A stretch of 64,000 bases of DNA from Alistipes_A hominis (lineage in GTDB: Bacteria > Bacteroidota > Bacteroidia > Bacteroidales > Rikenellaceae). Location of the stretch: contig NZ_JACOOK010000005.1 of the NCBI RefSeq assembly GCF_014288115.1, positions 1 to 64,000 of the forward strand, read 5' to 3'. The notes beneath the pieces were generated by a model. It did no database searches. It was given only the letters and a program-made list of their open reading frames with translations, and was not told the DNA's origin. Each line of letters opens with the position of its first letter. Within the stretch, counting starts at the first letter, position 1. The translations under genes were made by a program, and so were the position numbers. Below are positions 41,702-51,504 of this stretch, one piece after another.

Positions 41702-43225
41702 ATGTTTAAAAACCACCCTAAGGGATTGCTTCCCGCTGCGCTGGCCAATATGGGCGAGCGCTTCGGATTTTATACCATGATGGCGATCCTCACGCTGTTT
41801 TTGATGTCCAAATTCGGACTCGACAAAACCAATGCCGGACTGATCTACTCGGTATTCTATTTTTCGATCTACATTCTCGCCTTCGTCGGCGGGCTGATCG
41901 CCGATAAGACCCGGAATTACAAGGGAACCATTCTGGTCGGGCTGATCGTTATGGCGCTGGGATACCTGCTGATCGCCGTCCCTACGCCGACTCCGGTCCG
42001 GAACGTACCGTTGTTCCTGACCGTCACCTGTGTCGGCCTGTTTACGATCGCCTTCGGCAACGGTCTGTTCAAAGGCAACTTACAGGCTCTGGTAGGACAG
42101 ATGTACGATAACGAGAAATACGAAAAAATGCGGGATTCGGGGTTTTCGCTGTTCTACATGTTTATCAACGTCGGAGCTATTTTCGCGCCGCTCGCCGCCG
42201 TGGGCATGAGAAACGGCTGGTTGTCCTCGCAGGGATTCCTGTACGACCCGGATCTGCCGGAGTTGTGCCACGGTTTCCTGAGAAACTCGCTTTCGCCGGA
42301 AGCTACGGCGCGGTTTCAGGAGCTCGCCGCAACGGTCAGCAAAAACGGCGCTCCGACCGACATGACCGCATTTGCCGACGGGTATCTGGGCGCTTTCGCC
42401 ACCGGATTCCATTTTGCTTTCGGGATCGCTATTTTCGCCATGTTGATTTCGCTGGTCATTTACCTGGCCAACAAACGGAAGCTGCCCGACCCCCGCAAAT
42501 TGACCGCTTCCGGAGCGACTTCCGACCCGCATACGGTGCGTATGGCCGCCGCCGAAGTGAAAAAACGGATATGGGCTTTGATCGCCGTTTATGCGGTCGT
42601 TATTTTCTTCTGGTTCTCTTTTCACCAGAACGGGCTGACGCTTACTTTTTTCGCAAAAGATTACACGCTGCTGAAAATCGGTTCGCTCGATCTTTCCGCA
42701 GAGATATTTCAGTCGATGAATCCGTTTTTCGTCGTATTTCTGACGCCTGCGGTGCTGGCGTTTTTCGGATGGATGCGGGCCAACGGCCGGGAACCGTCCA
42801 CGCCGGCTAAGATCGCCATCGGGATGGGAATCGCCGCAACGGCCTACCTGGTCATGATGCTCGGCTCGCTGAATCTTCCGTCGGCGGCCGAGGTCGAAGC
42901 GATGGGAGGACTGCCCGATTCGGAAAGCGTCACCCCGTTTCTGCTGATCGGCACTTACCTGATACTGACGATCGCCGAACTATTCATCAGTCCGCTCGGC
43001 ATATCGTTCGTGTCGAAGGTGGCTCCGCCGCAATACCAGGGATTGATGCAGGGCGGGTGGCTCGGTGCCACGGCCATAGGCAATCAACTGCTGTTTATCG
43101 GGGCCGTTCTTTACCAGACGATCCCGATCTGGCTCACCTGGGGAATGTTCGTGGTCGTTTGCCTGATCTCGATGATCGTGATGTTCTCGATGCTGAAATG
43201 GCTGAACCGGATCACCAAACAATAG
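41702..43225 (+). CDS. POT-family (proton-dependent oligopeptide-like) MFS transporter
   Basis: The 507-residue inner-membrane transporter has 12 or more hydrophobic segments. Its N-terminal segment (LANMGERFGFYTMMAILTLFL) holds the ExxER-like position and is followed by GGLIADKTRNYKGTILVGL. In canonical POTs the first residue of ExxER is Glu; here the sequence reads N-M-G-E-R, so one of the two acidic residues is replaced by Asn. Substrate is unknown (peptide, or possibly a sugar or other small solute). It is followed after 37 bases by an esterase gene. Confidence 0.88.
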   Translation: MFKNHPKGLLPAALANMGERFGFYTMMAILTLFLMSKFGLDKTNAGLIYSVFYFSIYILAFVGGLIADKTRNYKGTILVGLIVMALGYLLIAVPTPTPVRNVPLFLTVTCVGLFTIAFGNGLFKGNLQALVGQMYDNEKYEKMRDSGFSLFYMFINVGAIFAPLAAVGMRNGWLSSQGFLYDPDLPELCHGFLRNSLSPEATARFQELAATVSKNGAPTDMTAFADGYLGAFATGFHFAFGIAIFAMLISLVIYLANKRKLPDPRKLTASGATSDPHTVRMAAAEVKKRIWALIAVYAVVIFFWFSFHQNGLTLTFFAKDYTLLKIGSLDLSAEIFQSMNPFFVVFLTPAVLAFFGWMRANGREPSTPAKIAIGMGIAATAYLVMMLGSLNLPSAAEVEAMGGLPDSESVTPFLLIGTYLILTIAELFISPLGISFVSKVAPPQYQGLMQGGWLGATAIGNQLLFIGAVLYQTIPIWLTWGMFVVVCLISMIVMFSMLKWLNRITKQ

Positions 43226-43262
43226 AGTTTAAACTTCCGAATAACCATAAAGCTACGAACTC

Positions 43263-44579
43263 ATGAAAATGACAAAGTATTTGTCGCTGCTGCTCGGCAT
43301 TCTGCCGACAGCGCCGCTTTGCGCGCAATGGGAACTGAACGAGGCGGACGGTTACCGGCTGATTGTTGTCACCGACCGCCCGGATGCCTTGTATGCCCGG
43401 GGGGATGAGATCCGTTTCATCGTCACGCTCGAAAAGGACGGCGCTCCCGTTAGCGGCGACCGGGTGGCGTGGTGCGTCACCAAAGACACCTGGGATCCGA
43501 AAACCGAGGGACAAGTGGCGATGCGGGACGGGAAAGCGGTGCTGGGCGGCAACGTATTGCATGAACCCGGTTTTTTCCAGTGCATGGCGCGTTACGCGAC
43601 GCCTCAGGGAACCGAACTGCATGCGATGGCCGGCGCGGCCGTCGATCCGGAGCAGATCGCGCCCAGTATGCCGGAGCCTAAGGATTTTATGAGCTATTGG
43701 AAACGCGAGATAAAGAAGCAAGCCAAAATACCGATGAACATCCGGGTGACCCGGGTGCCGTATCCGGAGGATCCGTCGGTCGAAATGTTCGACATTCAGG
43801 CCGACTGCCAGGCCGGAAACTTTTCCGCCTGCTATGCTTACCCGAAAGGGGCTGCGGACAAATCCCTGCCCGCGCTGGTCACGCTGAACGGGGCCGGAGT
43901 GAAAAGCTCGCGGCTGTACTGGGCGGCCTACTGGGCTAAGGACGGGTTGTGCGTCCTCGACTTTAACGTGCACGGGCTGCCGAACGGTCGGCCGGACTCC
44001 TATTACCGCCAATTGGAAGACGGCGAATTGCATAACTATTTTTTGTTCGGACGCGACGACCGCAATACGATGTTTTTCCACGAAATGATCATGCGTCTGC
44101 TGCGAGCCATCGACGTAATCACCGTCCAACCGCAGTGGGACGGCGAGAACCTGATCGTGCAGGGTTGCAGCCAGGGCGGAGCGCAGGCGATCATCGCCGG
44201 AGCCCTCGATCCCCGGGTAGACCTGGTTTGTTCTGAAATTCCGGGGATGTGCGACCATACCGGTATGCTGGTCGGCCGGGTCAGTTGCTGGCCGAAGCTG
44301 GTTACGAATACTCCGAACGGGAAACCCGATCCGAAACGACTGGAAGCGGCGCGCTATTACGACCTTGTCAACTTCGCTCGTCACGTAAAGGTTCCCACGT
44401 ACGTGACGGTAGGCATGATCGATTCGGTGTGTCCGCCGACGACGGTTTATGCGATGTTCAACCAACTGCCGTGCGACAGGCATATTCAGCAGTTGCCTCT
44501 GGGACACGTTCAATCCGGAGAGGGCGAGAACAATTCGCGCAGGGCGATGCAGGAATTCCTCCGCAGGAAGCGCGAATAA
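43263..44579 (+). CDS. Acetyl-xylan esterase (AXE1/cephalosporin-C deacetylase type)
   Basis: The 438-residue exported esterase has a signal peptide (to about residue 21), an N-terminal beta domain (about 25-125) and an AXE1 catalytic domain. The Ser nucleophile is in VQGCSQGGAQA (GCSQGG), the acid probably in VGMIDSVCPPTT, and the His in LPLGHVQSGE. Substrate is an acetylated polysaccharide or oligosaccharide. It is co-directional with the POT transporter, with a 37-base gap, and ends at a hairpin. Confidence 0.87.
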   Translation: MKMTKYLSLLLGILPTAPLCAQWELNEADGYRLIVVTDRPDALYARGDEIRFIVTLEKDGAPVSGDRVAWCVTKDTWDPKTEGQVAMRDGKAVLGGNVLHEPGFFQCMARYATPQGTELHAMAGAAVDPEQIAPSMPEPKDFMSYWKREIKKQAKIPMNIRVTRVPYPEDPSVEMFDIQADCQAGNFSACYAYPKGAADKSLPALVTLNGAGVKSSRLYWAAYWAKDGLCVLDFNVHGLPNGRPDSYYRQLEDGELHNYFLFGRDDRNTMFFHEMIMRLLRAIDVITVQPQWDGENLIVQGCSQGGAQAIIAGALDPRVDLVCSEIPGMCDHTGMLVGRVSCWPKLVTNTPNGKPDPKRLEAARYYDLVNFARHVKVPTYVTVGMIDSVCPPTTVYAMFNQLPCDRHIQQLPLGHVQSGEGENNSRRAMQEFLRRKRE

Positions 44580-44605
44580 GGATGCGGTCACTGTAAACCG
44601 ATCGG

Positions 44606-44634
44606 AAAGGCACGGAAATTCTCCGCGCCTTTTT
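44606..44634 (+). terminator. Terminator after the esterase gene
   Basis: AAAGGCACGGA / TCCGCGCCTTT arms with one A-C mismatch, then TTTT. Confidence 0.6.
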
Positions 44635-44675
44635 CCGTTTTGCCGGCCGCCCGTTCGACGGGGATAATTTTTTGC

Positions 44676-44683
44676 TATCTTTG
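44676..44683 (+). promoter_or_regulatory. Promoter -7 element for the MBL/radical SAM pair
   Basis: TATCTTTG, exact TAnnTTTG, 24 bases before the ATG at 44707. Confidence 0.6.
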
Positions 44684-44706
44684 AAGTTAAATTTGCGAGA
44701 CGATTT

Positions 44707-45480
44707 ATGATCAGACTTACTTTTTTAGGAACGGGGACTTCTCAGGGCGTGCCGGTTATTTCGTGCGGCTGCTGGGTCTGCCGTTCCGACGACAGCCGCG
44801 ACAAACGGTTGAGAACATCGGCCCTCGTGGAAACCGGCCGGACTACCCTGCTAATCGATGCTGGGCCGGATTTCCGGCAGCAGATGCTCCGCGAATCGGT
44901 CGGTAAGCTCGACGGCATCCTGCTGACACACGAACACAAAGATCATATAGCCGGGCTGGACGACGTGCGCGCTTTCAATTACGTTACCGGCAAGCCAGTC
45001 GATATTTATGCCGAAGAGCGGGTGCAACGGCGGGTGAAACAGGATTTCGACTATGCGTTTTCCGAAAATCCCTACCCGGGGGTTCCCGAGATCCGGCTGC
45101 ATACGATTCTGCCGGACGCTCCGTTTCGGATCGGCGACGCCGAAATCGTTCCGATCCGCGGCATACATTATAAGTTGCCCGTTTTCGGATTCCGGATCGG
45201 CCGGCTCGCCTACCTGACCGACATGAACCGCATCGACGACCGCGAGCTCAAAAAGATCGAAGGAGTGGATACGCTGGTTATCAACGCCCTGCGAAAAGAA
45301 CATCACCTGTCGCATTTCACGCTGGACGAAGCGTTGCATATCTGTTATCGGGTGTCGCCCCGTGCCGCCTACCTGACCCATATTTCCCACCAAATGGGCC
45401 GTCATGCGACCGAGGAAAGGGCATTGCCGGAAGGGGTGCATTTCGCCTACGACGGACTGACGGTCGAGATACCCGATTAA
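44707..45480 (+). CDS. MBL-fold metallo-hydrolase (PhnP-like)
   Basis: The 257-residue protein has an N-terminal LTFLGTGTSQGVPVISCGCWVC, a metal site LTHEHKDHIAGLDDVR (HxHxDH type) and late YLTDMNRID plus LTHISHQMGRH. The CGCWVC pattern near the start is shared with PhnP-like cyclic phosphodiesterases. It is followed after 4 bases by a radical SAM gene. Substrate is unknown. Confidence 0.88.
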   Translation: MIRLTFLGTGTSQGVPVISCGCWVCRSDDSRDKRLRTSALVETGRTTLLIDAGPDFRQQMLRESVGKLDGILLTHEHKDHIAGLDDVRAFNYVTGKPVDIYAEERVQRRVKQDFDYAFSENPYPGVPEIRLHTILPDAPFRIGDAEIVPIRGIHYKLPVFGFRIGRLAYLTDMNRIDDRELKKIEGVDTLVINALRKEHHLSHFTLDEALHICYRVSPRAAYLTHISHQMGRHATEERALPEGVHFAYDGLTVEIPD

Positions 45481-45484
45481 CCGC

Positions 45485-47596
45485 ATGGAAAGACTGTTAT
45501 TGATTACGCCGCCGTTTACCCAGGTCAACTGTCCCTATCCGGCAACGGCTTACCTGAAAGGATACCTGGAACGGAAAGGTTTCCCGGTCGATCAGTTCGA
45601 CCTGTCGATCGAACTGATCGGCGCGATCTTCACGAAAGAATTCCTGCAACGGCTTTTCGATCGTTATCCCGGCAGCGAGGACGAAAATATTCGGCTGATT
45701 TACCGGATGCGGGAGCGCTACACGGCGACCGTGGACGCCGTAACGGATTTTCTGCGGGGAAAGGACGGCACGCTGGCCACCCGGATCTGTACCGGAGAGT
45801 ATCTGCCGCAAGCCGCCCGGTTTGGGGCCGTCGAGGACCTCGGCGATTATTTCGGAACGCTCGGCACGACCGAATGCGCCCGGTTTCTTTGTACGCTTTA
45901 CATGCAGGATATCAGCGACTTCATCCGCGCGACGGTTACCGGAAATTTTGAGATCGTCCGTTACGGCGAACGGATTTCGCTGGCAATCGAATCGTTCGCG
46001 CAATTGGAGGCCGAACTGGCGCTTCCGCCGAATCCGATCGAAGAACGGATGAACGAATTATTAGGCGAGAGGATCGAAGTCCTGCGACCGTCTTTCGTCG
46101 GATTCACGGTGCCGTTTCCAGGTTGCCTGCTCGCCACGTTGCGCTGCGCCCAATTTATCCGCAACCGCTATCCCGGGATCCGGATTATCGTCGGCGGAGG
46201 ATATCCGACGACCGAACTGCGCAGTATGAGCGACAAAAAGATTTTCGACTACGTCGATTATGTGATTCTGGACGACGGGGAAGCGGCGCTCGAAAGAATC
46301 CTCGTTTCCGGAGAGCTGTTGCATACTTATACGAGAGAAGGGTATCACGACGGAGACGAAACGATTACGCACCTGCAACGCGGTTGTCCCGATTTTGCCG
46401 ACCTGCCGCACGACCGTTACCTGTCGCTGTTGGAGGTGACCAATCCGATGCATCGTCTGTGGAGCGACGGCCGCTGGAACAAAATGATGATCGCGCACGG
46501 TTGTTATTGGGGGAAATGTGCGTTCTGCGATACTTCGCTCGATTATATCCGCCGGTACGACAGCGTTCCGGCCGAATGTTTCGTGGACTGGATGGAGCAG
46601 GTAATCGCTCAGACGGGCAGTCGCGGTTTCCATTTCGTCGACGAAGCCGCCCCGCCCCGGTTGCTGAAAGAGATTTCGATCGAAATCCTGCGCAGGCGGC
46701 TGAACGTCGTCTGGTGGACGAACGTGCGCTTCGAGAAGAGTTTTACCGGCGATCTGTGCCAACTGATGGCCTCAGCGGGTTGCATCGCGGTGTCGGGCGG
46801 CCTGGAGGTCGCTTCGAACCGTTTGCTGAAGATGATGAACAAAGGCGTCGATATCGAACAGGCGACCCTTGCCATGCGGAATTTATGCGACGCAGGAATC
46901 CTGGTGCACACGTACCTGATGTACGGTTTCCCGACCGAGACACTGCAGGAAAGCGTCGATTCGCTGGAAGTCGTGCGGCAGTTGTTTCGCGCCGAACTGG
47001 TGCATTCGGCATTCTGGCACCGTTATGCGATGACCGTCCACAGCCCGAGCGGGCGGAATCCCGAAGAGTACGGAGTCAAACGGCGCAACGCCCATGTGCA
47101 TCTGTTTGCCAATAACGAAGTGGCGTTCGTCGAAAACCGGGGATACAACATCCGCCAGGTAGGAGAAGCGCTGAATGAAGCGTTGGCGAATTACATGTAC
47201 GGCAGCGGCATCGACCGGCCGGTGCACAAATGGTTTGCCGGGAAAGTGCCTCCCGCGACGGTGGACGCGACCCTGGTCGCCGACCAACTGATTAAACCCG
47301 ACGCCGCCAGACTATACAACGAAAAAGCGCGGATAATCTGGATCGGCCTGCCGCCGGAACGCAGCGAAGAAGGGATTGCGCTGTACGGAGCCTCCGGTGC
47401 CAAAGTCGTCCGGTTCAAACCGCACGAGACCGCTTTTCTGTTGCGAATCATGTCGCTTGCTGCAGATCTGTCGCAGACCGTTACGTTCGGACAGGCCTCC
47501 AAACTTTTCGGTACGTATAGCGACGAATCGTTCGTCGCATTCTACCTGTCGAAAAAGTGGGATATATTGCGCTCGTTCGGACTGCTTCAGGTGTAG
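45485..47596 (+). CDS. B12-binding-domain-type radical SAM protein
   Basis: The 703-residue protein has an N-terminal B12-binding-like Rossmann region (LLLITPPFTQVNCPYPATAYLKGYLERKG, and PGIRIIVGGGYPT), then the radical SAM core. The cluster motif is H-G-C340-YWGK-C345-AF-C348, a CX4CX2C spacing instead of the usual CX3CX2C. Later core elements are SGGLEVASNRLLKMMNKGVDIEQA and VHTYLMYGFPTET. A C-terminal extension (about 560-703) has no recognised domain. Reaction and substrate are unknown. The MBL hydrolase ends 4 bases upstream, so the two are co-expressed. Confidence 0.85.
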   Translation: MERLLLITPPFTQVNCPYPATAYLKGYLERKGFPVDQFDLSIELIGAIFTKEFLQRLFDRYPGSEDENIRLIYRMRERYTATVDAVTDFLRGKDGTLATRICTGEYLPQAARFGAVEDLGDYFGTLGTTECARFLCTLYMQDISDFIRATVTGNFEIVRYGERISLAIESFAQLEAELALPPNPIEERMNELLGERIEVLRPSFVGFTVPFPGCLLATLRCAQFIRNRYPGIRIIVGGGYPTTELRSMSDKKIFDYVDYVILDDGEAALERILVSGELLHTYTREGYHDGDETITHLQRGCPDFADLPHDRYLSLLEVTNPMHRLWSDGRWNKMMIAHGCYWGKCAFCDTSLDYIRRYDSVPAECFVDWMEQVIAQTGSRGFHFVDEAAPPRLLKEISIEILRRRLNVVWWTNVRFEKSFTGDLCQLMASAGCIAVSGGLEVASNRLLKMMNKGVDIEQATLAMRNLCDAGILVHTYLMYGFPTETLQESVDSLEVVRQLFRAELVHSAFWHRYAMTVHSPSGRNPEEYGVKRRNAHVHLFANNEVAFVENRGYNIRQVGEALNEALANYMYGSGIDRPVHKWFAGKVPPATVDATLVADQLIKPDAARLYNEKARIIWIGLPPERSEEGIALYGASGAKVVRFKPHETAFLLRIMSLAADLSQTVTFGQASKLFGTYSDESFVAFYLSKKWDILRSFGLLQV

Positions 47597-47653
47597 ATTG
47601 CAAACGGCATTTTTTTATATAAAGAATTTGTTTATGTAAAATAGATTAATACG

Positions 47654-48466
47654 ATGAATTTTAAAGATAAAGTAGTAATTATTACCGGGGCGTCGTCCGG
47701 AATCGGATATGCGCTGGTTTATGAATTCGCTTCGCACGGCGCAAAAATCGCGCTCGGAGCGAGATCGGAAGGGAAGTTGGCCCGGATCGCCGAAGATTTG
47801 GAGACGCGCGGAACAGAAGCCGTTTATGAGGCGACCGACGTGACCCGGGAAGCGGATTGCAGACGGCTGATCGAACGGACGGTCGAACGATTCGGCCGGA
47901 TCGACATTTTGATCTGTAATGCGGGGATCTCGATGCGCGCGTTGTTCGACGACGTCGACCTGGATGTACTTCGTCAGCTGATGGACGTCAATTTTTGGGG
48001 AGCCGTTTACTGCACCAAATATGCCCTACCCTATCTGCAAGCCTCGAAGGGATCGATCGTCGGCGTATCGTCGGTGGCCGGTATCCACGGTTTGCCGGGA
48101 CGCACGGGCTATTCGGCTTCGAAATACGCGATGACGGGATTTATGGAGACTATCCGTATTGAAAACCTGAAAAAAGGCGTGCACGTAATGATCGCGGCCC
48201 CCGGCTTCACGGCGTCGAATGTCCGCTTCTCGGCATTGACGGCCGACGGATCGGCTCAGGGCGAATCTCCGCGCGAGGAAGAGAAGATGATGAGCGCGGC
48301 CGAAGTCGCGCACCGGATCGTTCGGGGAATCAGCCGTCGCAAACGCACCCTGTTGATGGAATTCAACGGAAGGGCTACGATGTTGATTAAAAAATTTGCG
48401 CCCGGATTGCTGGATAAGCTCTATTACAACCACATGGCCAAAGAGCCGGACTCTCCGTTCAAATGA
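47654..48466 (+). CDS. SDR-family oxidoreductase
   Basis: The 270-residue short-chain dehydrogenase has VVIITGASSGIGYAL (NAD(P) binding), ILICNAGIS, catalytic Ser in GVSSVAGIHG and YSASKYA (Tyr-x-x-x-Lys). The C-terminal end is basic, with hydrophobic segments similar to membrane-associated SDRs. Substrate unknown. It lies 57 bases after the radical SAM gene and may be co-transcribed or have its own promoter; no exact TAnnTTTG is seen upstream. Confidence 0.88.
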   Translation: MNFKDKVVIITGASSGIGYALVYEFASHGAKIALGARSEGKLARIAEDLETRGTEAVYEATDVTREADCRRLIERTVERFGRIDILICNAGISMRALFDDVDLDVLRQLMDVNFWGAVYCTKYALPYLQASKGSIVGVSSVAGIHGLPGRTGYSASKYAMTGFMETIRIENLKKGVHVMIAAPGFTASNVRFSALTADGSAQGESPREEEKMMSAAEVAHRIVRGISRRKRTLLMEFNGRATMLIKKFAPGLLDKLYYNHMAKEPDSPFK

Positions 48467-48528
48467 CGGACGGTAGTTATCGACAGGTTGTAAACATTCT
48501 GTCGACCGATTTCGATAAAACTACAAAC

Positions 48529-48567
48529 AACAAAAGAGCGCTTATAAACATAAAGCGCTCTTTTGTT
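48529..48567. terminator. Bidirectional terminator between SDR and uvrA
   Basis: 15-base arms AACAAAAGAGCGCTT / AAGCGCTCTTTTGTT with a 9-base loop. A second hairpin (CGACAG / CTGTCG, 48481-48504) precedes it. Confidence 0.85.
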
Positions 48568-48650
48568 TATAGTTTGTCAACTTGTTTTCAACAATGAGAA
48601 TAGGATCGCGGACAGCCGCGAATCGCATTGTCCGCAACAGCGACAGAAGG

Positions 48651-51476
48651 TTAACGTTTCAATAACGGTTTCAGGAATTGTCCCGTATAGCTTTTCTTAA
48701 CGGAGGCGACCTGTTCCGGCGTTCCGGTTGCGATCAGGCGCCCGCCTCCGGAACCGCCCTCCTGGCCGATGTCGATCAGGTAGTCCGAGACCTTGACCAC
48801 ATCCAGGTTATGTTCGATCACAATCACGGTGTTCCCTTTGTCTACCAGCTTGTTCAGTACGTCCAGCAATACGCGCACATCTTCGAAATGAAGCCCGGTA
48901 GTCGGCTCGTCCAGAATGTAGAGCGTCCGGCCGGTATCGCGTTTGGCCAGTTCGGTCGACAGCTTGATCCGCTGGCTTTCGCCGCCGGACAGCGTCGTAC
49001 AGGGCTGGCCGAGCCGCAGGTATCCGAGGCCCACGTCCTGGATTGCTTTCAGTTTCATGTGAATCGACGGGATCGCTTCGAAAAATGCGGCCGCCTGGTT
49101 GATCGTCATGTTCAGCACGTCGTCGATGTTCTTCCCTTTATATTTTACTTCGAGCGTCTCGCGGTTGTAGCGGTGTCCGCCGCAGACGTTGCACTTGACG
49201 TAGACGTCGGGCAGAAAATTCATCTCGATCGTTTGTACGCCGGCTCCTCGGCAGGCTTCGCAACGGCCCCCTTTCACGTTGAACGAGAAACGTCCGGCTT
49301 TGAATCCGCGGATCTGGGCGTCGGGAGTCGATTCGAACAATTTGCGGATATCGCCGAAGACGTTCGAATAGGTCGCCGGATTGCTGCGCGGCGTCCGCCC
49401 GATCGGCGATTGGTCGACGACGATCAGTTTGTCGATGTGCTCAATACCCTCGATCCGGTCGTGTTCGAGCGGCTGTTCATAGGAGTTGTAGAGTTCACGG
49501 GCAATGGCATACCGCAGCGTGGCGTTTACCAGCGAGGATTTGCCGCTGCCGCTGACCCCCGTCACGCAGATCATCTCGCCGAGCGGAAAATCGACGGTTA
49601 TATTTTTCAGGTTATTTCCCCTCGCCCCGTGTACCACGATGTGTTTTCCATTCCCCGTGCGGCGTTTTTCGGGCAGTTCGATCCGCCGGCGGCCGGTCAG
49701 GTAATCGGCCGTGATTCCGCCGGACTCCATAACCTGTTGCAACGTTCCGGATACCACGACCTCTCCGCCGCGGACACCGGCTCGCGGCCCTACGTCCACG
49801 ACCCAGTCGGCATTGCGGATCATGTCTTCGTCGTGTTCCACGACAATTACCGAATTCCCCGCGTCGCGCAATGCCTTCAGACTGTTGATCAGTTTGATAT
49901 TGTCGCGCTGATGCAATCCGATGCTCGGTTCGTCGAGGATATAAAGCACGTTGACCAGTTTCGACCCGATCTGAGTCGCCAGCCGGATCCGCTGGCTCTC
50001 CCCGCCGGACAGCGAACGCGAGCTGCGGTTCAGCGACAGGTAGCCCAGTCCGACGTCCAGCAGAAAACGAAGTCGTTCGCGGATCTCTTTCAGAATTTCG
50101 TGTGCGATCTGCTCCTGTTTTTTCGAAAGGCGTTTTTCGATGCCTTCCATCCAGAGGGCGAATTCCTCGATACTGAGCGCCGACAATTCGGCGATGTTTT
50201 TTCCGTCGATTTTGAAATAGAGCGCTTCCTTGCGTAGCCGGCTGCCTCCGCAGACGCTGCATACGCGCCGGACGACGAATTGTTCCTTCCATTTGTCCCC
50301 TTTGCTGGACGCAGAATCGTCGCGCTGCTTCTCTATATAATCCGCTACGCCTTCCCACGAAACCATGTAATTGCCCGTACCGCCCAATTCGCGCGCATCG
50401 ATTCGCAACGGTTCGCTGTCTCCGTACAACACGGCATTCAACGCCTCCTCGTTCAGCGATTCGATCGGATCGTCGATCGTAAAGTCGTATTTCCGTCCCA
50501 GGGCTTCCAATTCGGCGAAAAGCAGGTTGTTGCGGTAGCGCCCCAACGGTTCGACCCCGCCGTCGCGGATCGATTTGCCGCCGTCGGGAACGATCCGCTC
50601 CATATCGAACACGGCCTCTTCGCCCAGCCCGTTGCAGTGCGGGCAGGCCCCTTGCGGCGAATTGAACGAAAAAGAGTGCGGAGCCGGCTCGTTGAACGCG
50701 ATTCCGCTGGTGGGGCACATCAGGTGCCGGCTGTAAAACCGGACGTTGTCGTCGTCGTAATCGTACACCATCATCGTGCCCTTCCCTTGCCGCATCGCCT
50801 CCTGCAAGCTTTTCAGCAAACGGCTGCGGACATCCGGTTTCACGACGAGCCGGTCGACGACCAGTTCAACGTAGTGGATCTTATAACGATCGAGTCGCAA
50901 CCCCGCGAAAATTTCTCGGATTTCGCCGTCGACCCGGGCATACAGATAGCCTTTTTTAGCCAATCCTTCGAACAATTCCCGGTAATGTCCTTTGCGACCG
51001 CGCACCAGCGGAGTCAACAAGGCGATTTTCCGACCGTCGAAGTTCCGAAGGATCAGATTGCCGATCTGATCGTCGGTATGGTGTACCATCTTTTCGCCCG
51101 TTACCGGAGAATAGGCATCCGACGCGCGGGCGAACAGCAGCCGTAGGAAGTCGTTGATTTCGGTTACCGTTCCGACCGTCGAACGCGGATTTTTGTTCGT
51201 AGTCTTTTGCTCGATGGAGATCACGGGACTCAGCCCGGTGATCTTGTCCACATCGGGACGCTCCATCGTTCCGACGAACTGCCGCGCATAGGTCGACAGC
51301 GTTTCCAGATAGCGGCGCTGTCCTTCGGCATAGATCGTATCGAAAGCCAGCGACGATTTCCCTGAGCCCGAAAGCCCCGTTATGACGGTCAGCGAATCGC
51401 GGGGAATCTCCACATCCACGTTTTTCAGGTTGTGTACCCGCGCTCCGTATATTTTTATCGTATTGTTCTCAGACAT
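48651..51476 (-). CDS. uvrA: Excinuclease ABC subunit A
   Basis: The 941-residue damage-recognition ATPase has two ABC modules. Walker A motifs are GLSGSGKSSLAF and GVSGSGKSSLVN; Walker B-like segments are LYILDEPSIGLHQRD and LYILDEPTTGLHFED. Zinc-finger cysteines occur in CPHCNGLGEEA, VCSVCGGSR, CEACRGAG and CNVCGGHRY. Length is normal. It follows the lytic transglycosylase gene by 28 bases and ends before a bidirectional terminator. Confidence 0.97.
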   Translation of the reverse strand: MSENNTIKIYGARVHNLKNVDVEIPRDSLTVITGLSGSGKSSLAFDTIYAEGQRRYLETLSTYARQFVGTMERPDVDKITGLSPVISIEQKTTNKNPRSTVGTVTEINDFLRLLFARASDAYSPVTGEKMVHHTDDQIGNLILRNFDGRKIALLTPLVRGRKGHYRELFEGLAKKGYLYARVDGEIREIFAGLRLDRYKIHYVELVVDRLVVKPDVRSRLLKSLQEAMRQGKGTMMVYDYDDDNVRFYSRHLMCPTSGIAFNEPAPHSFSFNSPQGACPHCNGLGEEAVFDMERIVPDGGKSIRDGGVEPLGRYRNNLLFAELEALGRKYDFTIDDPIESLNEEALNAVLYGDSEPLRIDARELGGTGNYMVSWEGVADYIEKQRDDSASSKGDKWKEQFVVRRVCSVCGGSRLRKEALYFKIDGKNIAELSALSIEEFALWMEGIEKRLSKKQEQIAHEILKEIRERLRFLLDVGLGYLSLNRSSRSLSGGESQRIRLATQIGSKLVNVLYILDEPSIGLHQRDNIKLINSLKALRDAGNSVIVVEHDEDMIRNADWVVDVGPRAGVRGGEVVVSGTLQQVMESGGITADYLTGRRRIELPEKRRTGNGKHIVVHGARGNNLKNITVDFPLGEMICVTGVSGSGKSSLVNATLRYAIARELYNSYEQPLEHDRIEGIEHIDKLIVVDQSPIGRTPRSNPATYSNVFGDIRKLFESTPDAQIRGFKAGRFSFNVKGGRCEACRGAGVQTIEMNFLPDVYVKCNVCGGHRYNRETLEVKYKGKNIDDVLNMTINQAAAFFEAIPSIHMKLKAIQDVGLGYLRLGQPCTTLSGGESQRIKLSTELAKRDTGRTLYILDEPTTGLHFEDVRVLLDVLNKLVDKGNTVIVIEHNLDVVKVSDYLIDIGQEGGSGGGRLIATGTPEQVASVKKSYTGQFLKPLLKR

Positions 51477-51504
51477 TGTATTTTCTTCACGCCCCGCGTC
51501 CGGA

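Noticed and set aside
48678..50237. Plus-strand frame (519 codons) inside uvrA
   Set aside because: It is antisense to intact uvrA, which has all Walker motifs.
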